The notes under the pieces are model-generated. The model was not told where the DNA came from. It did not search any database and saw nothing but the letters and a program-made list of their open reading frames with translations. Shown piece after piece: positions 43,774 through 52,382 of a stretch of 64,000 bases of DNA. The number at the start of each line of letters is the position of its first letter. The stretch's first letter is position 1. Source of the stretch: Azospirillum halopraeferens DSM 3675 (GTDB taxonomy: Bacteria > Pseudomonadota > Alphaproteobacteria > Azospirillales > Azospirillaceae); NCBI RefSeq assembly GCF_000429625.1, contig NZ_AUCF01000017.1:1-64000 (forward strand), given 5' to 3'. The translations under genes and the position numbers were made by a program.

Positions 43774-44364
43774 TCAGTTCGGGGTGGCCGGACCGACGGT
43801 GCTCCCGAAGGCGCGCTCCGTGTCGCCGCGGCCGCGCGGCAGGGCGGCGAAGCCGTCGGGGAACAGGTCCTTCACGGTATCCGACACCAGGAATCCGAAG
43901 GACAGGTCCTCGGGCTGCACGCGCCCGACCGACCGGTTGGTGCTGGTGCTGAGCGCCTGTTCCCCTTCGCACAGGGCCGCCGCGACGCCGAGCGCCGACG
44001 CCAGCCCCTCATAGTCGGGATTGGCCTGCTCGGCCATTTGCAGAGCCTCGGCGTCGGGACGGCAGAGGTCCGGCGTCACCGGCACCTCCGCGTCGTGAAA
44101 GGCGATGACGATGCGGTAGTTTCTCTGTCGGTCGAACAGTTCGTCCGACGTGAAATTCCGCGTCCCGTCCAGCAGCTCCGGCGGCAGATAGCCGACCACC
44201 GTACGGGCGAAGGCGTCGGGATCCATGCCTTCCTTGGCGCCGATGACGGACACCGCGAAGCCGCTGTCCTCGGGCTCCACGGTCATCGGTTCGGCCGCGG
44301 CGGGGCCGGTGAAGGCGAGTCCCGCCAGCAGGGCGACCGCCGGCACGCGCATCGATGCAACCAT
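43774..44364 (-). CDS. secreted hypothetical protein
   Basis: A 196-residue exported protein: a signal peptide (residues 1-24, ends in PAAA) precedes a soluble part with three cysteine-poor segments and two cysteines (DLCRPDAEAL and ALCEGEQAL) that could form one disulfide. No family recognised. Its reading frame is convincing because of the signal peptide and third-position GC bias, but no function can be given. Divergent from sodC. Confidence 0.65.
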   Translation of the reverse strand: MVASMRVPAVALLAGLAFTGPAAAEPMTVEPEDSGFAVSVIGAKEGMDPDAFARTVVGYLPPELLDGTRNFTSDELFDRQRNYRIVIAFHDAEVPVTPDLCRPDAEALQMAEQANPDYEGLASALGVAAALCEGEQALSTSTNRSVGRVQPEDLSFGFLVSDTVKDLFPDGFAALPRGRGDTERAFGSTVGPATPN

Positions 44365-44567
44365 TGACTATCCCCCGGTGTTCAGTGCCGTACCCGCGGC
44401 CGCCCGGTCCGGGCGTCACGGACGCGGCTCAGCTTCGGAAGGAAACACGCCAGCGCCGGAAAGGTGCCGTCGGTCCCCGCCATCGGTGCCACCCGGACCG
44501 CGCCGCGCAACGCCGGCGCGGCAGGGCGGTTGGTCTGGTGTCCTCACAATCAACCGGGAGACGACCC

Positions 44568-45158
44568 ATGAGACACGCCCTGTTCGCCACCGCCCTGCTG
44601 CTCTGCCCGGCCCTGGCCTCCGGCGCCGCGGCGCAGGCGACGATGCAAGGCCAGGGCCCCTCGATCCCCGGCCCGCTGCCCGAAGCGCCCGCCGGCCAGG
44701 CCTTCGCCACCGCCGAGCTGGCCGGACCCGACGGCGCGCGCCTGGGCACCGCCGCGTTCGTCGAGACGCCCGCCGGCGTGCTGATCCAGATCCGCTTGCA
44801 GAACGTGCCGCCGGGCATGCACGGGCTGCACATCCACGAACGGGGTGCGTGCGAACCGCCCGACTTCCGGTCCGCCGGCGGTCATTACAACCCCGACGGC
44901 CGCGCCCACGGCTACATGGCGCCGGGGGGGGTCCACGCGGGCGACCTGCCCAACCTCTTCGCCGCCTCCAACGGCGAGGCCGGCGCCGACATCCTGACCG
45001 ACCGGGTGAGCCTCGGCACCGGCGCCAACACCCTGTTCCCGGAGGGCGGCACGGCGCTGGTCCTGCACTCCGGCCCCGACGACTACCGCACCGATCCCGC
45101 CGGCGCCTCCGGCGACCGCATCGCCTGCGGCGTCATCCTGCGCACGACGCAGCCGTAG
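44568..45158 (+). CDS. sodC: periplasmic Cu-Zn superoxide dismutase SodC
   Basis: A 196-residue exported enzyme with a 22-residue signal peptide. Metal ligands are visible in GMHGLHIHERGAC, GGHYNPDGRAHGY and GGTALVLHSG, and the structural disulfide partners are the C of GAC and the C in RIACGVI. GVHAGDLPN and DDYRTDPAGASGDR are typical SodC blocks. It removes periplasmic superoxide. GGGAG before the ATG. Starts a short run of rightward genes but is 83 nt from the polyketide synthase gene. Confidence 0.95.
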   Translation: MRHALFATALLLCPALASGAAAQATMQGQGPSIPGPLPEAPAGQAFATAELAGPDGARLGTAAFVETPAGVLIQIRLQNVPPGMHGLHIHERGACEPPDFRSAGGHYNPDGRAHGYMAPGGVHAGDLPNLFAASNGEAGADILTDRVSLGTGANTLFPEGGTALVLHSGPDDYRTDPAGASGDRIACGVILRTTQP

Positions 45159-45241
45159 TGACGGGCGGCCACGCGGCGACGCGGGGACCTTCCCCGCCCG
45201 CCGCGCGTTGCCTCCGGCGTGACCACCAAGCGGAGCCGGAC

Positions 45242-46333
45242 ATGGCCGCCTTCCTCAACCGCATCGGGACCGCGGTCCCGCCCCACGACATCCACGCCAC
45301 CTTCATGGGGATGGCCGGGGCGCTGCTGCCGGACCCGCGGGCGCGCCGCCTGTTCGCGCGCATGGCGGAGCGTTGCGGGATCGAGCGGCGCCGGTCGGTG
45401 TTCGCACCGGGCGGCGCCGGCCACGGCGACGGCAGGGCTTTCGACCGCGACGGCTTCTACCGCCTCGGCGCCTTTCCCGGCACCGCCGCCCGCATGCGCG
45501 CCTTCGAGGAGCACGCCCCCGCCCTGGCGCTGGAGGCGGTCGCCGGGCTGAACCTGGACCCCGGGGAGCGGGCCGGGATCACCCATCTGATCGTCGCCAC
45601 CTGCACGGGCTTCTACGCGCCGGGGCTCGACCTGCAACTGGCGGAACGGCTGGGACTCGATCCCGGTGTCGAGCGCACGGTGGTGGGATTCATGGGGTGC
45701 TACGCCGCCATGAACGCGCTGAAGCTGGCCCGCCACATCGTCCGCTCCGAGCCCGCGGCGCGGGTGCTGATGGTGAACGCGGAGTTGTGCACGCTCCACC
45801 TCCGGGAAAGCCCGGACCTGGAGACGGTGCTGAGCTTCCTGATCTTCGGCGACGGCGCGTCGGCCGGGCTGGTGACGGCGGAGCCGCACGGGATCGCCCT
45901 GGACCGCTTCCGCGCCGTGGTCATTCCCGGCAGCGCCGACCTGATCACCTGGCGCATCGGCGACGGGGGGTTCGACATGCACCTGTCGGGCACCGTGCCG
46001 GCGGCACTCGCCGGCGGCCTGCCGGGGGCTCTGCCGGACATCCTCGACGGCCGCGGGGCGGACGACGTGGAGCTGTGGGCGGTGCATCCCGGCGGGCGCA
46101 CCATCCTGGACGCGGTGGAGCAGGCGGCCGGCCTGGACGGCGAGCGGCTGGCCGATTCCCGCGCCGTGCTGCGCGAGTTCGGCAACATGTCCTCGGCCAC
46201 CGTGATGTTCGTGCTGAAGCGGATGCTCGACCGCTTCACCGCCACGGGCATCGGCGACAACGGGCTCGGCTGCGCCATGGCCTTCGGGCCGGGGCTGACG
46301 GCCGAGACCATGACCTTCCGCATGGCGGCCTGA
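45242..46333 (+). CDS. type III polyketide synthase (chalcone/alkylresorcinol synthase-like)
   Basis: A 363-residue thiolase-fold ketosynthase. The catalytic triad is Cys153 in GFMGCYAAMN, His282 in AVHPGGRTI and Asn315 in FGNMSSATVMF, with the family spacing of 33 residues between His and Asn. It condenses malonyl-CoA units on a starter acyl-CoA. The next two genes, a methyltransferase and a flavoprotein, match the SrsB/SrsC-type tailoring pair that turn alkylresorcinols into methylated quinones, so the product is probably an alkylresorcinol or alkylpyrone lipid. ATG start. Confidence 0.9.
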   Translation: MAAFLNRIGTAVPPHDIHATFMGMAGALLPDPRARRLFARMAERCGIERRRSVFAPGGAGHGDGRAFDRDGFYRLGAFPGTAARMRAFEEHAPALALEAVAGLNLDPGERAGITHLIVATCTGFYAPGLDLQLAERLGLDPGVERTVVGFMGCYAAMNALKLARHIVRSEPAARVLMVNAELCTLHLRESPDLETVLSFLIFGDGASAGLVTAEPHGIALDRFRAVVIPGSADLITWRIGDGGFDMHLSGTVPAALAGGLPGALPDILDGRGADDVELWAVHPGGRTILDAVEQAAGLDGERLADSRAVLREFGNMSSATVMFVLKRMLDRFTATGIGDNGLGCAMAFGPGLTAETMTFRMAA

Positions 46334-46344
46334 GGGGCGCCGCC

Positions 46345-47058
46345 ATGGCCTTCCTCGACCTGCCGCGGCGCCGGCTGGTGCCGGAGCTGATGGACACCCT
46401 GCCGGTGGACTACGCCGAGTTCCGCACCTGCCTGCGGCACCTGGAGGCGATCAACCGGGCGACCGGCGCCTACCGCCCGACCCTGCGCTGGCTGGACCGG
46501 GTCGCGGCGCGGCACGGCGCGGAGCGGCCCCTGCGGGTGCTGGACGCCGGGGCCGGGCACGGCGACATGCTGCGCCGCATCGCCGCCCGGGCGGCACGGC
46601 GCGGTGTGGCGGTGGAGCTGACCGGCGTCGACCGCAACCCCTGGTCCGCCCGGGCGGCGCGCGAGGCGGCGCCGGACGGCCCGCCGATCCGCTGGCTGAC
46701 CGCCGACCTCTTCGCCCTGCCGGAGGAGGAGCGGCCGGACGTGATCATCAGTTCCCTGTTCGCCCACCACCTGGACGACGCGCAGGTGGTCGCCTTCCTG
46801 CGCTGGATGGAGGGGCGGGCGCGGCTCGGCTGGTTCATCAACGACCTGCACCGTCATGCGGTGCCCCTTGCGGCGGTGCGCGCGGCGGTGGCGGTGCTGC
46901 CGGTCAGCCGGCTGGTGGTCCACGACGCCCCGGTGTCGGTGGCGCGCGCTTTCACCCGGGCCGACTGGCTGCGGCTGCTGGCCGAGGCCGGCCTGGAGGG
47001 GGTGGCCCGGGTGGAGTGGTTCGCACCCTTCCGCCTGTGCGTCGGCCGCATCCGGTGA
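46345..47058 (+). CDS. SAM-dependent methyltransferase of the polyketide cluster
   Basis: A 237-residue class I methyltransferase: the SAM loop LRVLDAGAGHGDMLRR is at about residues 62-78 and the motif IISSLFAHHLDDAQV is a typical post-II region. It should methylate the phenolic product of the polyketide synthase, as SrsB-like enzymes do; regiochemistry is unknown. ATG 12 nt after the previous stop. Its stop overlaps the next GTG as GTGA. Confidence 0.85.
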   Translation: MAFLDLPRRRLVPELMDTLPVDYAEFRTCLRHLEAINRATGAYRPTLRWLDRVAARHGAERPLRVLDAGAGHGDMLRRIAARAARRGVAVELTGVDRNPWSARAAREAAPDGPPIRWLTADLFALPEEERPDVIISSLFAHHLDDAQVVAFLRWMEGRARLGWFINDLHRHAVPLAAVRAAVAVLPVSRLVVHDAPVSVARAFTRADWLRLLAEAGLEGVARVEWFAPFRLCVGRIR

Positions 47059-48137
47059 CGGGGACCGAGGTTCTGGTGGTCGGTGGCGGGCCGGCCGGGG
47101 CCGCGGCGGCGGCGTGGCTGGCCGCGGCAGGCCGGCGCGTCCTGCTGGCCGAACGCACCGCCGGGCCGCACCAGAAGGTGTGCGGCGAGTTCCTCAGCGG
47201 CGAGGCGGTGGCGCTGGTGCGCGGGCTGGGCGTCGATCCCGCCGCCGCGGGCGCCCGGCCGGTGGAGTGCCTGCGCCTTGTTCGCGGCGGTGCCGAGGCC
47301 GTTGCCGCCCTGCCCTTTCCCGCCCTGTCGGTCGGCCGCGACGTCCTGGACGAGGCCCTGCTGGCCGCCGCGCGCCGGCACGGCGCCGAGGTCCGCCGCG
47401 GGGCCGCGGTGCGGCGCCTGACGGCCGACGGGGCGGGGGTGCGCGCCCTTCTCGGCGACGGGGCGGTGACGGCGGACGCGGCGGTGCTGGCCACCGGCAA
47501 GCACGACCTGCACGGCCACCGCCGCCCGCCCCCGGCCGCCGCCGTCATCGGCTTCAAACAGCATTGGCGGCTGGCTCCGGGGCCGGACCGGGCGCTGGAC
47601 GGGCATGTGGAGGTGCACCTGTTCGACGGCGGCTACGCCGGCCTGCAACCGGCCGCGCAGGGCCGCGCCAACCTGTGCCTGGTGGTGGAAGCGGCCACCT
47701 ACGCCCGCCTCGGCCGAGACTGGGGGGCGCTGCTGGCCCACGCCGGCGCCGGCTCGCCGCGGCTGGCCGAGCGGCTGGCCGGGGGCACCCCCTGCTGGCC
47801 CCGTCCCCTGGCGGTGGCCGGGCTGCCCTACGGCTGGGTGCACCGGGACGGCGGGCCGGCGGTGCTGCACCGGGTGGGCGATCAGCTTGCGGTCATACCC
47901 AGCTTCTGCGGCGACGGCATGGCCATCGCGCTGGATTCCGCCCGTCGTGCCGCCGCCGCGGTGGCAAGCGGCCGGCCAGCCGGCGACGGCGCCCCCTACG
48001 CCCGCCAGGTCGGCCTGGCCCGGGGTGCGGCGCGGCTGCTGCGGGCGCCGCGGCTGGCCGGGCTGGCCGTCGCCGCCCTGTCCCTGTGGCCGGGTCCGGC
48101 GCGCTGGGTGGCGCGGCACACCCGGGTCGCCGGGTGA
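47055..48137 (+). CDS. FAD-dependent oxidoreductase of the polyketide cluster (geranylgeranyl reductase-like)
   Basis: A 360-residue flavoprotein with Rossmann FAD loop VVGGGPAGAAAAAWLAAAG at the start, LLAERTAGPHQKVCGEFLS and the late FCGDGMAIALDSA motif. It belongs to the geranylgeranyl-reductase-like monooxygenase group; in SrsC-type clusters the flavoprotein hydroxylates the resorcinol, leading to a quinone. GTG start coupled to the methyltransferase stop. The C-terminal 50 residues are hydrophobic, fitting a lipid substrate. Confidence 0.82.
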   Translation: MTGTEVLVVGGGPAGAAAAAWLAAAGRRVLLAERTAGPHQKVCGEFLSGEAVALVRGLGVDPAAAGARPVECLRLVRGGAEAVAALPFPALSVGRDVLDEALLAAARRHGAEVRRGAAVRRLTADGAGVRALLGDGAVTADAAVLATGKHDLHGHRRPPPAAAVIGFKQHWRLAPGPDRALDGHVEVHLFDGGYAGLQPAAQGRANLCLVVEAATYARLGRDWGALLAHAGAGSPRLAERLAGGTPCWPRPLAVAGLPYGWVHRDGGPAVLHRVGDQLAVIPSFCGDGMAIALDSARRAAAAVASGRPAGDGAPYARQVGLARGAARLLRAPRLAGLAVAALSLWPGPARWVARHTRVAG

Positions 48138-48140
48138 GCG

Positions 48141-49127
48141 TCAGGGAAGCCCGACCGCGCTCCGCGCCGCCGGCACGATCTGGACCACGAGGTAGGCGGC
48201 GTAGCCCGCCAGGAAGGCCACCCCCTCCCAGCGGTTGATCCGCCAGCCGGTCGTGGCGAAGACGGCCAGCAGCAGGGCGGCGGCCAGCATCACCCAGATG
48301 TCGAACAGGACGATCTCCGCCGGCACCGGGATCGGCTGCACGACCGCGGTGACGCCGAGGATGCCGAAGGTGTTGAAGATGGTCGACCCCACCACGTTGC
48401 CGAAGGCGACGTCGCCCTGGCGGCGGATGGCGGCGGTGACCGTGGTCACCAGTTCGGGCAGCGAGGTGCCGACCGCCACCAGGGTCAGGCCGATCACCGC
48501 CTCCGACAGGCCGGCGGCGCGCGCCAGCACCAGCGACGCCCCCACCAGCAGGTCGGCCCCGTAGACCACCGCGGCGATGCCGGCCACCGCCAGGAGGACG
48601 GCCGGCACCACACCCATGCCGGGCGGCGATTCAGGGGGCGTCCCCGCGGCCCCGTCCCCGCCGGCGTCCGGCCCGCCGGCCGGCAGCCGCTCCGTCCGGT
48701 AGGTGTGGACGGTGTAGGCGAGCAGCAGCACCAGGAAGACGGCGCCGGTCCAGCGCTCCATCGTGCCCGCCAGCAGCACCACGGCCACCAGCAGCACGCC
48801 GGACCCGACCAGCACCGAGCCGTCGCGGCGGAACGCCTCCCTGGTCGTGACGATGGGCAAAAGCAGCGCGCCGATGCCGAGGATCAGCAGGACGTTGGCG
48901 ATGTTGGACCCGACCACGTTGCCCACGGCGATGCCCGGCGAGCCGAGCTGCGCCGCCCGCAGGCTGGTCATCAGCTCCGGCGTGGAGGTGCCGAACCCGA
49001 CCAGCGTCAGTCCGATCAGCAGCGGCGACACCCCCATCCGCGTGGCCACCGCCACGCTCCCCTTCACCAGCGCCTCGCCGCCGCCCAGCAGCAGCAGGAG
49101 ACCGGCACACAGCTCGACAATGGTCAC
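48141..49127 (-). CDS. calcium/sodium antiporter (CaCA family, YrbG-like)
   Basis: A 328-residue exchanger with ten helices in two inverted repeats. The alpha-repeat acidic motifs are LVGFGTSTPELMTSL with GNVVGSNIANVLL, and AVGTSLPELVTTV with GNVVGSTIFNTFG. A charged loop of about 35 residues separates the halves. It exchanges Ca2+ for Na+ or H+ across the inner membrane. Ends 3 nt from the convergent flavoprotein gene. Confidence 0.92.
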   Translation of the reverse strand: MTIVELCAGLLLLLGGGEALVKGSVAVATRMGVSPLLIGLTLVGFGTSTPELMTSLRAAQLGSPGIAVGNVVGSNIANVLLILGIGALLLPIVTTREAFRRDGSVLVGSGVLLVAVVLLAGTMERWTGAVFLVLLLAYTVHTYRTERLPAGGPDAGGDGAAGTPPESPPGMGVVPAVLLAVAGIAAVVYGADLLVGASLVLARAAGLSEAVIGLTLVAVGTSLPELVTTVTAAIRRQGDVAFGNVVGSTIFNTFGILGVTAVVQPIPVPAEIVLFDIWVMLAAALLLAVFATTGWRINRWEGVAFLAGYAAYLVVQIVPAARSAVGLP

Positions 49128-49293
49128 GCAAAGCCTCCGGAAGGACCGCCGCTCGTGCGGTCAAGCGGTATCCGAAGGCATTGGCCTAAGCAAGGCCGAT
49201 GATGCGGTGCAGCAGCGGCCGGGACACGTGCTGAACCGGTCATACCATGCAAAAACGCCACCGGCGCGCGATGCCGCAGCGCACGCCCGCCGC
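49128..49293. other. intergenic region upstream of acnB
   Basis: The 360-nt gap to acnB contains a promoter (49294-49322) and then a leader of about 160 nt. Apart from that I see no gene or clear RNA element. Confidence 0.3.
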
Positions 49294-49322
49294 TTGCCGA
49301 CTCTGCGCTGCGGGGCTATAAC
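49294..49322 (+). promoter_or_regulatory. sigma70-type promoter of acnB
   Basis: TTGCCG (49294-49299) and TATAAC (49317-49322) with an optimal 17-bp spacer. Start of transcription near 49329 would give a leader of about 160 nt before the acnB GTG. Confidence 0.7.
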
Positions 49323-49487
49323 ACCTGCCCGAACGAGGGGGTGGAGCTTCCGGTGGATGAAGGCACCCCGACGTGACGTCGTCGCATGCCCGAAGAGTCC
49401 CGGCACCGGAAGCCGTTCGCACGGCCGCCGGAGCGGGCGTGCGCCGGGAAGCCTGTCGTCCAGCAACCCATAAGATGAGGTTCCACC

Positions 49488-52058
49488 GTGCTTGAAGCCT
49501 ACCGGCAGCATGCCGCCGAGCGCGCGGCGCTCGGTATTCCGCCCCTCCCGCTGACCGCCAAGCAGACCGAGGAGCTGATCGGCCTGCTGAAGTCGCCGCC
49601 GGCGGGCGAGGAGGAGGTTCCGGTCGACCTCATCACCCACCGCGTCCCGGCCGGCGTCGACGACGCGGCGAAGGTCAAGGCGTCCTACCTGGCCGCCGTG
49701 GCCGAGGGGACGGAGGTCTGCCCGCTGCTCTCGCGCGTCAAGGCGACGGAGCTGCTGGGGACCATGCTGGGCGGCTACAACATCACGCCGCTGATCGAAT
49801 TGCTGTCGGATGCGGAGTGCGGCGCCGCCGCCGCCGAGGGGCTGAAGAAGACCCTTCTGATGTTCGACTACTTCCACGACGTCAAGGCGCTGGCCGACAA
49901 GGGCAACGCCAACGCCGCGGCGGTGCTGCGGTCGTGGGCCGACGCGGAGTGGTTCACCGCGCGCCCCGAGGTGCCGGAGAGCCTGACCCTGACCATCTTC
50001 AAGGTGTCGGGCGAGACCAACACCGACGATCTCTCGCCGGCCCCCGACGCCTGGTCACGCCCGGACATCCCGCTGCACGCCCTGGCCATGCTGAAGAACC
50101 CGCGTCCGGGCATCGAGCCGGAGCAGCCGGGCACCCGCGGCCCGGTGAAGCTCCTCCAGGACCTGAAGGCGCGCGGCCACCTGGTGGCTTATGTCGGCGA
50201 CGTGGTCGGCACCGGCTCGTCGCGCAAGTCGGCCACCAACTCGGTCCTGTGGTGGACGGGCGAGGACATTCCGTTCGTGCCCAACAAGCGCTTCGGCGGC
50301 GTCTGCCTGGGCTCCAAGATCGCTCCCATCTTCTACAACACCATGGAAGACGCCGGCGCCCTGCCGATCGAGCTGGACGTCTCGCAGATGGAGATGGGCG
50401 ACACGGTGGAGCTGCGCCCCTATGAGGGCAAGGCGCTGAAGGACGGCAAGGTCATCGCCGAGTTCACCGTGAAGTCCGACGTGATCTTCGACGAGGTGCG
50501 CGCCGGCGGCCGCATCCCGCTGATCATCGGCCGCGGCCTGACCGCCCGCGCCCGCGAGGCGCTGGGCCTGCCCGCCTCCACCCTGTTCCGCCAGCCGGCC
50601 GCCCCGGCCGACACCGGCAAGGGCTATTCCCTGGCGCAGAAGATGGTCGGGCGCGCCTGCGGCCTGCCCGAGGGCAAGGGCGTCCGCCCCGGCACCTATT
50701 GCGAGCCGAAGATGACCACGGTGGGGTCGCAGGACACCACCGGCCCGATGACCCGCGACGAGCTGAAGGACCTGGCCTGCCTGGGCTTCTCGGCAGACCT
50801 GGTCATGCAGTCCTTCTGCCACACGGCCGCCTACCCGAAGCTGGTGGACGTGAAGATGCACAAGGAGCTGCCGGCGTTCATCGCCACCCGCGGCGGCGTC
50901 AGCCTGCGGCCGGGCGACGGCGTCATCCACTCCTGGCTGAACCGCCTGCTGCTGCCCGACACCGTGGGCACGGGCGGCGACAGCCACACCCGCTTCCCCA
51001 TCGGCATCTCGTTCCCGGCCGGCTCGGGCCTGGTCGCCTTCGCCGCGGCCACCGGCGTCATGCCCCTGGACATGCCGGAGAGCGTGCTGGTGCGCTTCAA
51101 GGGCACCATGCAGCCGGGCGTCACCCTGCGTGACCTGGTCAACGCCATCCCCCTCTACGCCATCCGCCAGGGCCTGCTGACGGTGGAGAAGAAGGGCAAG
51201 AAGAACATCTTCTCCGGCCGCATCCTGGAGATCGAGGGTCTGCCCGACCTGAAGGTGGAGCAGGCGTTCGAGCTGTCCGACGCCTCGGCCGAGCGGTCGG
51301 CGGCGGGCTGCACGGTGCGCCTGAGCAAGGACCCGATCATCGAGTACATGCGCTCGAACATCGCGCTCATGAAGTGGATGATCGCCAACGACTATCAGGA
51401 CGCCCGCACGCTGCAGCGCCGCATCGCGTCGATGGAGCAGTGGATCGCCGACCCGGCGCTGCTGGAGCCGGACGCCGACGCCGAGTACGCCGCGGTGATC
51501 GAGATCGACCTGGCCGACATCAAGGAGCCGATCGTCGCCTGCCCGAACGACCCGGACGACGTGAAGGTCCTGTCGGAGGTGGCCGGGGACACCATCGACG
51601 AGGTGTTCATCGGCTCGTGCATGACCAACATCGGCCACTTCCGCGCCGCCGGCAAGGTGCTGGAGGGCAAGTCCGACATCCCCACCCGCCTGTGGATCGC
51701 CCCGCCCACCAAGATGGACGCGATGATCCTGAACGAGGAGGGCTATTACAGCGTCCTCGGCAAGTCCGGTGCGCGCATGGAGATGCCGGGCTGTAGCCTG
51801 TGCATGGGCAACCAGGCGCAGATCCGCAAGGGTTCGACCGCCATGTCCACCTCGACCCGCAACTTCCCCAACCGCCTGGGCCTGGACACCCGCGTCTACC
51901 TCGGCTCGGCCGAGCTGGCGGCGGTGTGCGCGCTGATGGGCAAGATCCCGACCGTGGCCGAGTACATGGCGCAGGTGGAGGTGGTCAACAAGAAGGCCGC
52001 CGACGTCTACCGCTACATGAACTTCGACCAGATCCCGGAGTTCGCCGAGGCGGTGTGA
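49488..52058 (+). CDS. acnB: bifunctional aconitate hydratase 2 / 2-methylisocitrate dehydratase AcnB
   Basis: An 856-residue TCA-cycle enzyme (E. coli AcnB has 865). The N-terminal HEAT-like domain begins [15 protein letters not shown], followed by the swivelling domain ([18 protein letters not shown]) and the catalytic core with the [4Fe-4S] cysteines in [10 protein letters not shown] and [11 protein letters not shown] and the [11 protein letters not shown] block. It converts citrate to isocitrate and may hydrate 2-methylaconitate. Oxidation-sensitive and able to act as an RNA-binding regulator in E. coli. GTG start at 49488 preceded by GAGG. Confidence 0.97.
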   Translation: MLEAYRQHAAERAALGIPPLPLTAKQTEELIGLLKSPPAGEEEVPVDLITHRVPAGVDDAAKVKASYLAAVAEGTEVCPLLSRVKATELLGTMLGGYNITPLIELLSDAECGAAAAEGLKKTLLMFDYFHDVKALADKGNANAAAVLRSWADAEWFTARPEVPESLTLTIFKVSGETNTDDLSPAPDAWSRPDIPLHALAMLKNPRPGIEPEQPGTRGPVKLLQDLKARGHLVAYVGDVVGTGSSRKSATNSVLWWTGEDIPFVPNKRFGGVCLGSKIAPIFYNTMEDAGALPIELDVSQMEMGDTVELRPYEGKALKDGKVIAEFTVKSDVIFDEVRAGGRIPLIIGRGLTARAREALGLPASTLFRQPAAPADTGKGYSLAQKMVGRACGLPEGKGVRPGTYCEPKMTTVGSQDTTGPMTRDELKDLACLGFSADLVMQSFCHTAAYPKLVDVKMHKELPAFIATRGGVSLRPGDGVIHSWLNRLLLPDTVGTGGDSHTRFPIGISFPAGSGLVAFAAATGVMPLDMPESVLVRFKGTMQPGVTLRDLVNAIPLYAIRQGLLTVEKKGKKNIFSGRILEIEGLPDLKVEQAFELSDASAERSAAGCTVRLSKDPIIEYMRSNIALMKWMIANDYQDARTLQRRIASMEQWIADPALLEPDADAEYAAVIEIDLADIKEPIVACPNDPDDVKVLSEVAGDTIDEVFIGSCMTNIGHFRAAGKVLEGKSDIPTRLWIAPPTKMDAMILNEEGYYSVLGKSGARMEMPGCSLCMGNQAQIRKGSTAMSTSTRNFPNRLGLDTRVYLGSAELAAVCALMGKIPTVAEYMAQVEVVNKKAADVYRYMNFDQIPEFAEAV

Positions 52059-52092
52059 ACCTCCGCCTGAACCACGCTTCGGGACGGATGTG

Positions 52093-52126
52093 AAGGGCCC
52101 CCGCCGGGAAACCGGCGGGGGCCCTT
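52093..52126 (+). terminator. acnB terminator
   Basis: Perfect 15-bp stem (AAGGGCCCCCGCCGG with its complement), GAAA tetraloop, followed by TTTGTTTG; 34 nt after the acnB stop. Strong rho-independent terminator. Confidence 0.95.
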
Positions 52127-52382
52127 TGTTTGACCGTATCGAAGTGTGGCAGAACAGTATCCCGTTCCGGTTCTATCGCCCTCCCGTTATGCGCGCTGCG
52201 GAAGAGGGAAAAAAGACAGCCGGAACGAGAATTCGACCGTCCGTGAGGAATTCAAGGTTCGCGTCATGCGTGACCGAGAACGCGACCGCGCAGCAGATCG
52301 ACGCTGCATTCGGCCATACATCGTGCGCTTGATCGCCTCCACGACGAACCGGACGCGCCGCGGCTCCGCCCCTCGGCACCCC
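52127..52382. other. gene-free region after acnB
   Basis: About 255 nt of lower GC than both sides. No supported gene, RNA or repeat; the short frames lack ribosome sites. It may be the remains of something lost. Confidence 0.3.
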
